Below are positions 1 through 6,203 of a stretch of 6,267 nucleotides of DNA, in pieces (the stretch's first letter is position 1; every line of letters begins with the position of its first letter). The stretch covers positions 1-6,267 of the forward strand of contig JAABPZ010000090.1 of the NCBI GenBank assembly GCA_011391755.1. Reading direction: 5' to 3'. Made by a program: the position numbers and the translations under genes. The DNA is from Methanothrix sp. (GTDB lineage Archaea > Halobacteriota > Methanosarcinia > Methanotrichales > Methanotrichaceae). Under the pieces are notes generated by a model that made no database searches, was not told the DNA's origin, and saw only the letters and a program-made list of their open reading frames with translations.

Positions 1-677
1 AGTCCCTTAAATCGGGAGACAAGACCCAATCTCCCTTGAAGTTCACCCTGAAGATAGGGGAGCACGCACCCGCGGGAGAGTATCCGCTCCATCTGAATAT
101 CTCTTACGATTATCAGGACAATGTTCGAGTTTATGCCTCCACTCTTGTCAGCAGCGGAAGCTCTCCCGCTCTGGCAAATTTCCGAGAATCCTACATCTAC
201 CAGAAGGCCAACCAGACGCTGCCCATAACCATCACCGTCAAGAAGCAGGCGGACTTTCTGATCTTGAACAACTCGGGAGACCTTTTCGCAGGAGCCAAGA
301 AGGCGTCAATTTCTGCCACCTACAAAAATGTCGGTGAAGAACCCATCAAGGATGCAGTGGCAAGGTTGTCCATCTTCAAGCCCTTCTCATCCACAGACGA
401 CCAGGCCTTCATCGGCACATTGCTGCCCGGAGAGGAGAAGACGGTGGTCTTCCGGCTGGATGTGGATTCCGATGCCACGCCCAAGGACTACGCCATTAAC
501 AGCGAGATCAAGTATACCGACCTGAATGGCGACACCGTCATCTCTGAGTGCATGAAGATACCAGTTGTTGTCAAGGCCGCCCCCACATCACTGCTCCTGC
601 CCGCAGGGATTGTTATCATCATCATAATAGCAGCAGGCGGATACATGTATCGAAAGAAACAGAAGAAGGCCTCCTAA
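1..677 (+). CDS. COG1361/CARDB-like membrane-anchored surface protein, C-terminal part
   Basis: This is the 3' end of a larger gene. The frame is open from base 3 with no stop upstream, so the TTG at 36 is probably internal and the true start lies before the window. About 224 residues are visible. They read as beta-rich, immunoglobulin-like repeats: an N-terminal stretch with APAGEYPLHLNISY, and a second domain with ISATYKNVGEEPIKDA, then LLPGEEKTVVFRLDV and a DYAINSEIKYTD strand. This pattern is characteristic of archaeal COG1361 (S-layer-like, CARDB/NPCBM-associated) proteins. The last 30 residues form one hydrophobic helix (LLLPAGIVIIIIIAAGGYMY) followed by a lysine-rich tail, so the bulk is predicted to lie outside the cell with a short cytoplasmic end. 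COG1361 proteins are often encoded beside transporters, but none is visible here. The family call is fairly secure; the specific role is unknown. Confidence 0.8.
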   Translation, partial: SLKSGDKTQSPLKFTLKIGEHAPAGEYPLHLNISYDYQDNVRVYASTLVSSGSSPALANFRESYIYQKANQTLPITITVKKQADFLILNNSGDLFAGAKKASISATYKNVGEEPIKDAVARLSIFKPFSSTDDQAFIGTLLPGEEKTVVFRLDVDSDATPKDYAINSEIKYTDLNGDTVISECMKIPVVVKAAPTSLLLPAGIVIIIIIAAGGYMYRKKQKKAS

Positions 678-744
678 TCATCAGGCTGCCTCTACCTTTT
701 AGGGGGGTAAGAGATCTGTTCGGATTGCGACACCAATTTAGAAA

Positions 745-756
745 TATCAGAATATA
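745..756 (+). promoter_or_regulatory. possible archaeal TATA element before the RDD gene
   Basis: The 113-base gap between the surface-protein gene and the RDD gene contains an A/T-rich stretch, TCAGAATATAAC, about 35-45 bases before the ATG. Initiation about 25 bases downstream would leave a short leader carrying the AAGGAG site. The match to the archaeal TATA consensus is only partial, so this is a weak call. Confidence 0.25.
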
Positions 757-779
757 ACGAACGGATTCAGGCAATCTCG

Positions 780-785
780 AAGGAG
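780..785 (+). promoter_or_regulatory. ribosome binding site of the RDD gene
   Basis: AAGGAG lies 5 bases before the ATG at 791. It fixes that start codon, which also gives a product beginning directly before the RDD signature. Confidence 0.75.
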
Positions 786-790
786 TTCTT

Positions 791-1198
791 ATGGATGAAA
801 TAATAGTATTGTCAAGCTGGAACGATCGTTTTTGGGCCTGGTTGATCGATGTTCTTCTTATGGGCATCCTCTGGCACAAAATTCTGACCGTTTTAAAAAT
901 AGATGCGTTAGGCATTAGTGGAGCCCTTCTGCTGTCAGCAATATTATTCATTTATTGGACCGCATTGGAGGGTTATAGAGGTCAGTCGCTGGGGAAGATG
1001 ATATTTAACATAGTTGTAACAGGTCCCTTTGGAGAGAGCATCAGGTTTAGAGACGCGGCGGTAGAGTCATTTGGAAAGGCATTTCTGCTTCCCATCGACT
1101 GCCTCATCGGCTGGTTTGCTCTTCGTCAGAGCCGGCAGCGTCTATTCAATAGGATATCTGAGACAGTTGTCATCAGGCGAATGGAGCATTATGGATGA
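791..1198 (+). CDS. RDD family small integral membrane protein
   Basis: The product is 135 residues. It begins with WNDRFWAWLIDVLLMGILW, the usual opening of RDD-domain proteins: an arginine at residue 13 and an aspartate at 20 at the start of the first membrane helix. A second helix spans about 42-59 and leads into the conserved loop EGYRGQSLGKM (60-70). A third hydrophobic segment follows at about 95-112, and the C-terminal RLFNRISETVVI matches the terminal RDD block. That block usually carries an aspartate (R/L-x-D-x-x-x-G-T-x-V-V); here it is asparagine 120, and the glycine is also replaced. RDD proteins are membrane proteins of mostly unknown function, some suggested to act in transport. 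The stop codon overlaps the next small reading frame by 8 bases, suggesting one transcript. The family call is good; no specific function can be given. Confidence 0.8.
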   Translation: MDEIIVLSSWNDRFWAWLIDVLLMGILWHKILTVLKIDALGISGALLLSAILFIYWTALEGYRGQSLGKMIFNIVVTGPFGESIRFRDAAVESFGKAFLLPIDCLIGWFALRQSRQRLFNRISETVVIRRMEHYG

Positions 1199-1459
1199 TG
1201 AAATCGCAAGCCCTTCATATCAGGATGTGGGGAGGCACATCGTAAATGCCAGTATTCAGTGGGCCAGAATTAAAGGATATAGCGACTAGAGATTATTCTC
1301 TTTTACGAGGCTCTGGACAGAACTGAAAAGGAGCTGGCAGCCAGCAGCGCAGAGGTAAAATGGCTGGCGGAGCGGGTGGCTACTCTTCGGCAATCCTACG
1401 AGCGGGGCAAGAGAATAATCCAATTTTTGAGAACGAAGACTCATTATGATATCATCTAA
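1191..1459 (+). pseudogene. small helical protein gene broken by a single frameshift
   Basis: An ATG at 1191 overlaps the end of the RDD gene (ATGGATGA) and has GGAG 4 bases before it. It opens a 32-residue frame (MDDEIASPSYQDVGRHIVNA, then SIQWARIKGYSD) that stops at TAG 1287-1289. Another frame starting at 1289 continues without a start codon of its own for 56 residues (EIILFYEALDRTEKELAASS, then AEVKWLAERVATLRQ and RGKRIIQFLRTKTHYDII) to TAA 1457-1459. Restoring one base near 1287 would join them into about 89 residues of charged, helical, coiled-coil-like protein. The second half looks like real protein, but I recognise no family. The overlap suggests translational coupling to the RDD gene. 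It could be a recent pseudogene, a sequencing error, or two unrelated short frames. Confidence 0.45.
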
Positions 1460-1608
1460 TGGGCACCTCCGCCAGGGTCCCGCGAGATGAACTCTCTTGT
1501 ACATCTGGGCTGATATAAACCGAAGAATAGTCCCTTTAAAAATGGTTTTTTGATAGTTATATATCAAAAAATTAGATGAAATTAAACCCTAAATTCGCGG
1601 AGTTAAGG
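1460..1608. other. convergent intergenic region
   Basis: This gap separates plus-strand genes on the left from the minus-strand toxin pair on the right. I see no coding signal in it. Its right part is A/T-rich and holds the perfect inverted repeat at 1546-1571; nothing else can be named. Confidence 0.6.
1546..1571. terminator. perfect 10-bp inverted repeat, probable bidirectional terminator
   Basis: The arms TTTTTTGATA and TATCAAAAAA are exact reverse complements around a 6-base loop (GTTATA). The repeat sits between converging genes, 37 bases beyond the toxin stop codon. Archaeal RNA polymerase terminates at T-runs, and each strand has a T6 run within this structure, so termination from both directions is plausible. 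A decayed mobile-element end or protein-binding palindrome is the alternative. Confidence 0.5.
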
Positions 1609-2688
1609 TTATAAATCTGCCGCTGCTTTTATTTCAACAGACAAAGAGCCCTGCATTAAGATCATATGTGCCTGCTGGCCGAGGTTGTCCCAGTGATTTT
1701 TTGCCGCCATGAGCTTGAGGGAAAGATATTCCGTCTTTTTATCCTTGAGATCATCGATGGTTTGGCTATAGTTCTCGGCGATGTTGACCCAGCCATCTTT
1801 CATCATGCCAGCGGCATCAAATGCATCTGTTGCTTGATCTTCATTGGAGGTGATCTGATGGGCAACAGTATCAAAAGCCGCGACCTCCTGTTCCAAGGCG
1901 ACTGTCTGTGTGAGCACATCACTGTAAGCTTTTTGGGCATCCGCGATATCCTGTGATGCGAGTGCCATTGCCGTTGAACCTCCAGTTAAAAGCGTGATAC
2001 CTGCGCCAACGACTAGGGTAGTGGCGCCGCCTGAAGGAATAGCTGTGGTAGCACCCAAAATAATAAGCCCCACTCCGATGACATCACTTGCAGCACCCAC
2101 GGCAATTTTTGTTATGTCGGCTTTCATTCGGCTGTTAAGATTCGATAGATCTTTCCTCATCTGGGCGATTTTTCCCGTTCTGCCAGTGATTTGCTCTTGA
2201 ACCACTTTTTCGGCTTCTGAGAAGGATTTGACATTGGCCGCAACCTCGCCTTGAAAAATCCTAACATCATCGGATAAATTGCTGGCGTTCACAGCCTTTT
2301 CCTGTGCCGTGACAATCAATTCCTGCAAGCCTTTGATGAACAAATCCAATCGGCTATTGTCTCCGGACTCAATCTCCTCTGCCAGTGGCAACAATGCCTC
2401 GGTGTAAGAGCCAAATTTATTGGCATAAGATTGTACATCAACGAGTGAACCAATTGCGGACTTATTAGTTTTGTTGATCCATATATCGGCCGCATCTCTT
2501 GCCTCTTTCTGCTTGGTCGGCAATTCAGGAAGAATGTCCAGTTTCAAATCTGGCTGGGCAAGGACCGTTGCCGAATACGTCTGCAATACTATAGAGGATG
2601 CACCGATCCCTTTCAAGCCTAATAGAAGGCCTTCATTTGGCAGTAAATTATTCTCTTTGGAGATTGCTAGGATTGCATCTAATACCAT
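1609..2688 (-). CDS. HBL/NHE-like alpha-helical pore-forming toxin component
   Basis: The product is 359 residues and matches the architecture of the Bacillus haemolytic enterotoxin family (HBL-B/NheB-like; Pfam Bacillus_HBL). Residues 1-185 are long amphipathic helices ending in QMRKDLSNLNSRMKADITKI, the typical run into the membrane-active part. Residues 195-244 form a glycine- and alanine-rich hydrophobic hairpin (IGVGLIILGATTAIPSGGAT, then TLVVGAGITLLTGGSTAMAL). Residues 246-330 return as a helix (DIADAQKAYSDVLTQTVALE), then GWVNIAENYSQTIDDLKDKK. In known members the hairpin unfolds to insert into the target membrane. No signal peptide is evident, so export is unexplained. The ATG has GGAGAG 6 bases upstream and follows the partner gene by 24 bases, so the two are probably co-transcribed. 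The fold-family call is strong; toxicity and target are inferred. A non-toxic membrane-remodelling role is possible. Confidence 0.8.
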   Translation of the reverse strand: MVLDAILAISKENNLLPNEGLLLGLKGIGASSIVLQTYSATVLAQPDLKLDILPELPTKQKEARDAADIWINKTNKSAIGSLVDVQSYANKFGSYTEALLPLAEEIESGDNSRLDLFIKGLQELIVTAQEKAVNASNLSDDVRIFQGEVAANVKSFSEAEKVVQEQITGRTGKIAQMRKDLSNLNSRMKADITKIAVGAASDVIGVGLIILGATTAIPSGGATTLVVGAGITLLTGGSTAMALASQDIADAQKAYSDVLTQTVALEQEVAAFDTVAHQITSNEDQATDAFDAAGMMKDGWVNIAENYSQTIDDLKDKKTEYLSLKLMAAKNHWDNLGQQAHMILMQGSLSVEIKAAADL

Positions 2689-2694
2689 ATTTAT

Positions 2695-2700
2695 CTCTCC
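2695..2700 (-). promoter_or_regulatory. ribosome binding site of the HBL-like gene
   Basis: Read on the minus strand this is GGAGAG, 6 bases before the ATG at 2688. It lies in the 24-base gap after the partner gene, so the second gene can be translated independently from a shared transcript. Confidence 0.7.
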
Positions 2701-2712
2701 GTGTAAACCTTT

Positions 2713-3597
2713 TTAATTCCTAAGCCCTTCAACTGCTTTAGCTACCTGTTTCCAATCAGCTAAAATGCTATTGATGGTTGCTTCCATAAAGTTTTCAGGT
2801 ATCTTGTGATCTGTGATCTCCTTCAAATCAGCTATAACTGTCTGCCAACCCTTCTCAAGATTCATAGCAAGGCCTGATAATACTGCCGTGCCATTGATGA
2901 AAGCTGTCAAGGCTGAGCAGGTAGCGAAGAGTTGATCATCCTGCTGATGGACAATCGCGGTTTGCCTCCTTGCTTCGCTAATATCTCTTTCAGTGCTTTC
3001 CATATAGTTGGTTAATTCCATGATTGCGGCGGCGATACCTAAGGTAAAAATGCCCGCGATTATCTCTGTCCTCCTTTTCGATTCCAGCTCTCTCTTAAGG
3101 GATTCAATTCTCATATTGAGAGAATACAATCTAGCCTCATCTCCAGCTAATAACTGTTGAGCCTTCTGCTGATCGGATAGTAGATTACGTGCATCGGCGT
3201 TGATCTTATCATCGAATGCGCCGATGTCTTTGCATAACTGGTTCAGAGATGCTTCGATTGAATTTCCAGAATCTAGCACAGGCCTAAAGAGCTCTATAAC
3301 ATCTGTTGAGGCTTCAGATCGGCCAGACTTCAATACAGCTAATGCATGATTCGCAGCTTTCTCCAGTTCTTCACCATAATTTATGGTCTCATCATAGAAA
3401 TGATTCATTTCCTCTGAAAGCCCGGAGAGATAGTCGTATGCATGCGTTTTCACTGCAGATATATGCGGAGCCAAGTCGGGCATTTGCGGATTTGCTATAT
3501 CCGGCAGCGATCTCAGATTATTGGCCAAGCTTTCCATTTGTCTGCGGACGGTTTGTTGTCCATCCAAAGCCTCCAAAAAATATTGCATTTCGGGCAT
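2713..3597 (-). CDS. helical partner protein, likely second alpha-pore-forming toxin subunit
   Basis: The product is 294 residues and nearly all helical. Residues 1-80 and 100-175 are amphipathic, heptad-like helices (for example ARLYSLNMRIESLKRELESK at 156-175). One hydrophobic segment follows at 178-195 (EIIAGIFTLGIAAAIMEL), then a charged helix (NYMESTERDISEARRQ) and further helices ending WKQVAKAVEGLRN. Long helix, short hydrophobic foot, long helix is the layout of smaller partners in binary and tripartite alpha-pore-forming toxins (XaxB/YaxB or Nhe/HBL components). I do not recognise close sequence identity to a named one. No signal peptide is seen. The ATG at 3597 is the first start after an in-frame stop and has GAGGT 4 bases before it. 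The gene lies directly downstream of a transposon remnant, whose reading frame overlaps its first 80 bases. The subunit role rests mainly on its HBL-like neighbour. Confidence 0.6.
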   Translation of the reverse strand: MPEMQYFLEALDGQQTVRRQMESLANNLRSLPDIANPQMPDLAPHISAVKTHAYDYLSGLSEEMNHFYDETINYGEELEKAANHALAVLKSGRSEASTDVIELFRPVLDSGNSIEASLNQLCKDIGAFDDKINADARNLLSDQQKAQQLLAGDEARLYSLNMRIESLKRELESKRRTEIIAGIFTLGIAAAIMELTNYMESTERDISEARRQTAIVHQQDDQLFATCSALTAFINGTAVLSGLAMNLEKGWQTVIADLKEITDHKIPENFMEATINSILADWKQVAKAVEGLRN

Positions 3598-3601
3598 TCC
3601 T

Positions 3602-3606
3602 ACCTC
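3602..3606 (-). promoter_or_regulatory. ribosome binding site of the first toxin gene
   Basis: Read on the minus strand this is GAGGT, 4 bases before the ATG at 3597. Its survival next to the transposon junction indicates that the toxin reading frame itself was not cut. Confidence 0.7.
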
Positions 3607-3655
3607 TTCGACTAAGCAGCAAGGGCAGCAATGGCATCGTTTTTAGTCTAAGGTC

Positions 3656-3662
3656 TTTTAAA
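3656..3662 (-). promoter_or_regulatory. possible TATA element inside the transposon remnant serving the toxin pair
   Basis: On the minus strand TTTAAAA lies about 60 bases before the toxin ATG. Initiation about 25 bases downstream would give a leader of roughly 35 bases with the GAGGT site near its end. The motif lies within transposase codons (FRPLKDL), so it may be chance. Confidence 0.25.
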
Positions 3663-4554
3663 GGTCTGAACGCTTCATTTTGCTTGACAGAGAGGTTTTC
3701 AGGATTCTTCAGCCAAAGGTATCTTGTCTTTTTAAGCAAAATATTATGCGATTGCTCTTCTCGCCTAACTTTATCGATTGCCTCATTCATGAGCTTCATC
3801 ACATGGAATTTGTCAAAAGTTATTGATGCATTTGGGAAACTATTCTTTATTCCAGATATAAACGCAGGCGACATATCGCAACAGAAATTATCAATATTCT
3901 CAACTGATCCTTTGTGTTTCTCTAAATCGGTCTTGAACGACTCAATAGTTGATGCATCTTTACCTTCGCATACATGCACTACTTTTGATTTGTCCAGGTC
4001 TATAAATACAGAAACATACTTATGTCCTTTTGCCCTTGACGTTTCATCTACGCCTACAGATTTAATCTCTGAAAAGTCCTCATTAGACCTCGCTGACTCA
4101 ACATAGTACTCAAGAACCCGCCATATTCGAGTATCATGTTCATCGATCATCTTAGCAATCGCAGTCACAGTCATATGCTGAGCCATCAAGACGATCAATG
4201 AATCCATAAGCAGAGTGAATCCGCTGCCTTTTCTTGCCCAAGGAACCTTCGCCTGTTTTACTCCGCAGTCTTTGCATTCCGTACGAGGAACGCGGCAATG
4301 AATATAGGTTTTGAACTGAAAGAAGTTCAAGTGACGCCAGGTTCTTTCGATGGTATCATGCACGTTGCACTCTGGTTTGCTGCATTTTGGGCATGGGAAT
4401 TTGCTGCCGGATTTAAAATCTACATGAATATCGAGTTGCTTGCCTTCGGCACTAAAATCTAATAACGTGATGTACCAGGGATGTTCGAGATTCAATGCTA
4501 TTTTAAAGAGGTCTTCATTTGAGATCGACACAGTACATTTTCTAGTAGTAGTTG

Positions 4555-4564
4555 CTATAAAGAT
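4555..4564 (-). promoter_or_regulatory. TATA-like element of the transposase gene
   Basis: The minus strand reads ATCTTTATAG, centred about 27 bases before the GTG at 4531. That is the normal archaeal distance from TATA box to transcription start, so transcription would begin at or next to the start codon. No ribosome binding site is visible before the GTG, which fits a leaderless transcript. Confidence 0.45.
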
Positions 4565-4598
4565 TTACCCAGCTACCCATAGAAAATAGCGAGGAGCC

Positions 4599-4836
4599 AA
4601 ATTAAGTCCATCCACGGTGAAACGTGTCTGGATGCATTGGACGAAAACCAAGAAGCTCCTATTCATTAAAGCTTGGTATCCCCCCGGAGTCCGTCCGGAA
4701 AAGGTATGATAAAATGGAATTGGATGGGATTATCAATCAATCCATGGTATCCGTCAATCGAGACGGTGATGTCATGTTCATCTCGATATTCATCGGCCCA
4801 CGCATGAACCCCCTCCTCAGGCTCATGGGCGTTTAG
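4599..4836 (+). pseudogene. Lrp/AsnC-like winged-helix regulator remnant
   Basis: Two frames together resemble the DNA-binding domain of Lrp/AsnC-type regulators. The frame through 4622-4666 reads TCLDALDENQEAPIH, like the first helix (I-L-x-A-L-x-E-N-x-R-A-P-I). The frame from 4666 continues SLKLGIPPESVRKRYDKMEL then DGIINQSMVSVNRDGDVMFI, like the recognition helix and wing (LGI-x-x-x-x-V-x-x-R-x-x-x-L-x-x-x-G-I-I). The join lacks about three residues relative to the usual domain, so a small deletion probably caused the frameshift. The frame ends at TAG 4834-4836, overlapping the deacetylase stop on the other strand, well short of a full regulator. The insertion-sequence end abuts its 5' side. 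It is probably a dead gene; a GTG at 4624 could in principle start a 70-residue product. Confidence 0.5.
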
Positions 4837-6197
4837 TAACCCCTCTCCGTTCGGGTCATGTTATTGTAGAACTTGAACTTGTCTTTGTCCTTGTCCTGCA
4901 TCAAGACATAACCTATCCTCTTGTCGTCCACATGCTCTGCATACTCCTCTCTGGCATCATCCCGGCAGGAGGAGCAGGCTTTGCGGGGAATGGAGACGCA
5001 AAAGGCGCTGTTCAAAATGCCGTAGCCGCGCTGGGCGGATGTAAGAATGGTCATGTATCCGGCGCAGTCCGGGCAGAGGCGAACTACCTCTTCCTGGTTC
5101 TCGTTGATCATGTCCGTGTCGTAGAAGACGCGCCTCTTCCTGCGATAGAAGTCGCCCAGGCCCTCCAGTGCATCTTTTGTCAGCTCATCCCTCTGTTCCC
5201 AGATATTCTGCACCTGCGCCACGGTGTGCTCGATCTCCCGCACCATTTCCCCCGTCTGCACAAAGCGACCGGGCACATAGTCCGGCTCCTTGACGTGAGA
5301 GTAGTCGAGGCCGGCCATGGCCTGGATGATGCCCGTGTTCACATAAGGCAAGGCCGTCTCCACGGCGTAGCCTCCCTCCAGGACACACAGGTCGGGGGCG
5401 AGCTTTTCATTGAGCCGGGCGTAGCCGTTGGCCGAGAAGCGCATATTGGCCAGCGGATCGGTGTAGTGATTGTCCTGGCCGGCCGAGTTCAGGATCAAAT
5501 CTGGCTTGAATTCTTTGAGGATGGGCAGGATGAGATTGTCCAGGACGTAGTGAATGCCTTCGTCCGTGGTGCCGGGCGGCAGGGGAATGTTCAGCGTCCT
5601 GGCCAGCGCCTGCGGTCCGCCCATCTCGTTGACAAAACCCGAGCCTGGATAGAGGGTGTGGCCGTCCTGGTGGAAGGATAGGCAGAGCACATCCGGGTCG
5701 TGCCAGAATATATCCTGGGTTCCGTCGCCGTGGTGCACATCGGTATCGATGACGGCGATCCTCTTGTGGCCGTACTTGGTTCTCAGGTACTCGACCAGAA
5801 TGGCCATGTTGTTGATATTGCAAAAGCCGCGGTTGCCGTGCACCACACGCATGCTGTGGTGGCCCGGCGGCCTGACTAGCGCAAAGCCGTTTCGAATATC
5901 GCCCTTCTCCAGGGCATCGGCCAGAGTCAGGGTGCTGCCGGCGGCGATGAGGTGCGCCTCTGTCACCTGGCTTCCCACATCGGGAACGCAGAAATGGGCA
6001 CGAGCCACGTCCTTTTCCCCGGCGAGGCGGGGCTTGTACTCCTCAATTTGGGGCAGGTCCATCAGCCCCTCCTCGAAGATCTGGTCACGGGTGTAGAGCA
6101 GCCTCTCTTCCCGTTCCGGGTGAGTGGGCGAGATGGCCCAATCAAAGGCGGGGAAGAATATGAGCCCCGTCTTGCCGGACTTGCCTTGGGAAGTCAT
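4833..6197 (-). CDS. histone deacetylase/AcuC-family zinc hydrolase with C-terminal zinc-ribbon-like domain
   Basis: The 454-residue product carries the full active site of the arginase-fold deacetylase family. Numbering here runs from the upstream GTG at 6206; subtract 3 for the preferred ATG. RPPGHHS supplies the paired histidines H116/H117. VIDTDVHHGDGTQDIF supplies D154 and the zinc ligands D156 and H158. SAGQDNHYTDP supplies the third ligand D245. EGGY supplies the transition-state tyrosine Y280. These enzymes remove acetyl groups from lysines, or amidohydrolyse polyamines and small acetylated compounds; the substrate cannot be told. After about residue 310 a helical extension leads to a cysteine-rich domain with CPDC (378-381) and CSSC (411-414), a probable zinc ribbon absent from simple AcuC proteins. 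The ATG at 6197 has GGAGGTG upstream, so it is preferred over the GTG at 6206, which lies inside that site. Confidence 0.9.
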   Translation of the reverse strand: MTSQGKSGKTGLIFFPAFDWAISPTHPEREERLLYTRDQIFEEGLMDLPQIEEYKPRLAGEKDVARAHFCVPDVGSQVTEAHLIAAGSTLTLADALEKGDIRNGFALVRPPGHHSMRVVHGNRGFCNINNMAILVEYLRTKYGHKRIAVIDTDVHHGDGTQDIFWHDPDVLCLSFHQDGHTLYPGSGFVNEMGGPQALARTLNIPLPPGTTDEGIHYVLDNLILPILKEFKPDLILNSAGQDNHYTDPLANMRFSANGYARLNEKLAPDLCVLEGGYAVETALPYVNTGIIQAMAGLDYSHVKEPDYVPGRFVQTGEMVREIEHTVAQVQNIWEQRDELTKDALEGLGDFYRRKRRVFYDTDMINENQEEVVRLCPDCAGYMTILTSAQRGYGILNSAFCVSIPRKACSSCRDDAREEYAEHVDDKRIGYVLMQDKDKDKFKFYNNMTRTERGY

Positions 6198-6203
6198 CTT
6201 CAG

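Larger units (their letters stand above)
3518..4531 (-). pseudogene. ISL3-family transposase, 3'-truncated
   Basis: The first 298 or so residues are a clear ISL3-family DDE transposase. A zinc-finger region has CPKC (47-50) and CKDC (86-89); a helix-turn-helix follows at about 118-140 (HMTVTAIAKMIDEHDTRIWR). The catalytic domain begins with SVGVDETSRAKGHKYVSVFI, holding D162, and continues with CCDMSPAFISGIKNSFPNA, holding D219, then DKFHVMKLMNEAIDKVRREE. Homology-like sequence ends around FRPLKDLRLKT (289-298). The remaining 39 residues are out-of-frame translation of the toxin junction and toxin 5' end. Family members usually have about 400 residues, so the C-terminal part expected to hold the last catalytic glutamate is missing and the protein should be inactive. 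Translation starts at GTG 4531 with a TATA-like element about 27 bases upstream, consistent with a leaderless message. Confidence 0.85.
3637..4598 (-). mobile_element. ISL3-family insertion sequence remnant, one end intact
   Basis: The outer end at 4598 reads inward on the minus strand as GGCTCCTCGCTATTTTCTAT. A start of GGCTC is typical of ISL3 terminal inverted repeats. The transposase begins 67 bases inside it. The inner end is missing: transposase similarity stops near 3637-3640 and no second copy of the terminal repeat appears in the window, so the element has lost its 3' portion by deletion. No target duplication can be paired because the matching flank is gone. The inner boundary is estimated from where the protein ceases to look like a transposase. 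Confidence 0.7.

Noticed and set aside
1287..1289. TAG read as pyrrolysine in the small gene, as in some methanogens.
   Set aside because: Reading through TAG in the same frame soon gives another stop and a sequence unlike the helical continuation, which lies in a different frame. A frameshift explains the data better.
1286..1567. Minus-strand open frame of 93 residues in the convergent region.
   Set aside because: It is antisense to the second half of the frameshifted small gene, has no ribosome binding site that I can see, and its product has no recognisable features.
3306..4106. Plus-strand open frame of 266 residues.
   Set aside because: It is antisense to both the transposase and the first toxin gene and crosses their junction, so it cannot be an ancestral gene. 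No motif is seen.
4599..4606. AAATTAAG as an 8-base target duplication of the insertion sequence.
   Set aside because: ISL3 elements do make 8-base duplications, but the other end of the element is deleted and no second copy of this octamer is present near the junction.
4932..5681. Plus-strand open frame of 249 residues across the deacetylase gene.
   Set aside because: It is antisense to a gene with complete catalytic motifs; GC-rich codons on the minus strand leave the opposite strand open. The product shows no recognisable domain.
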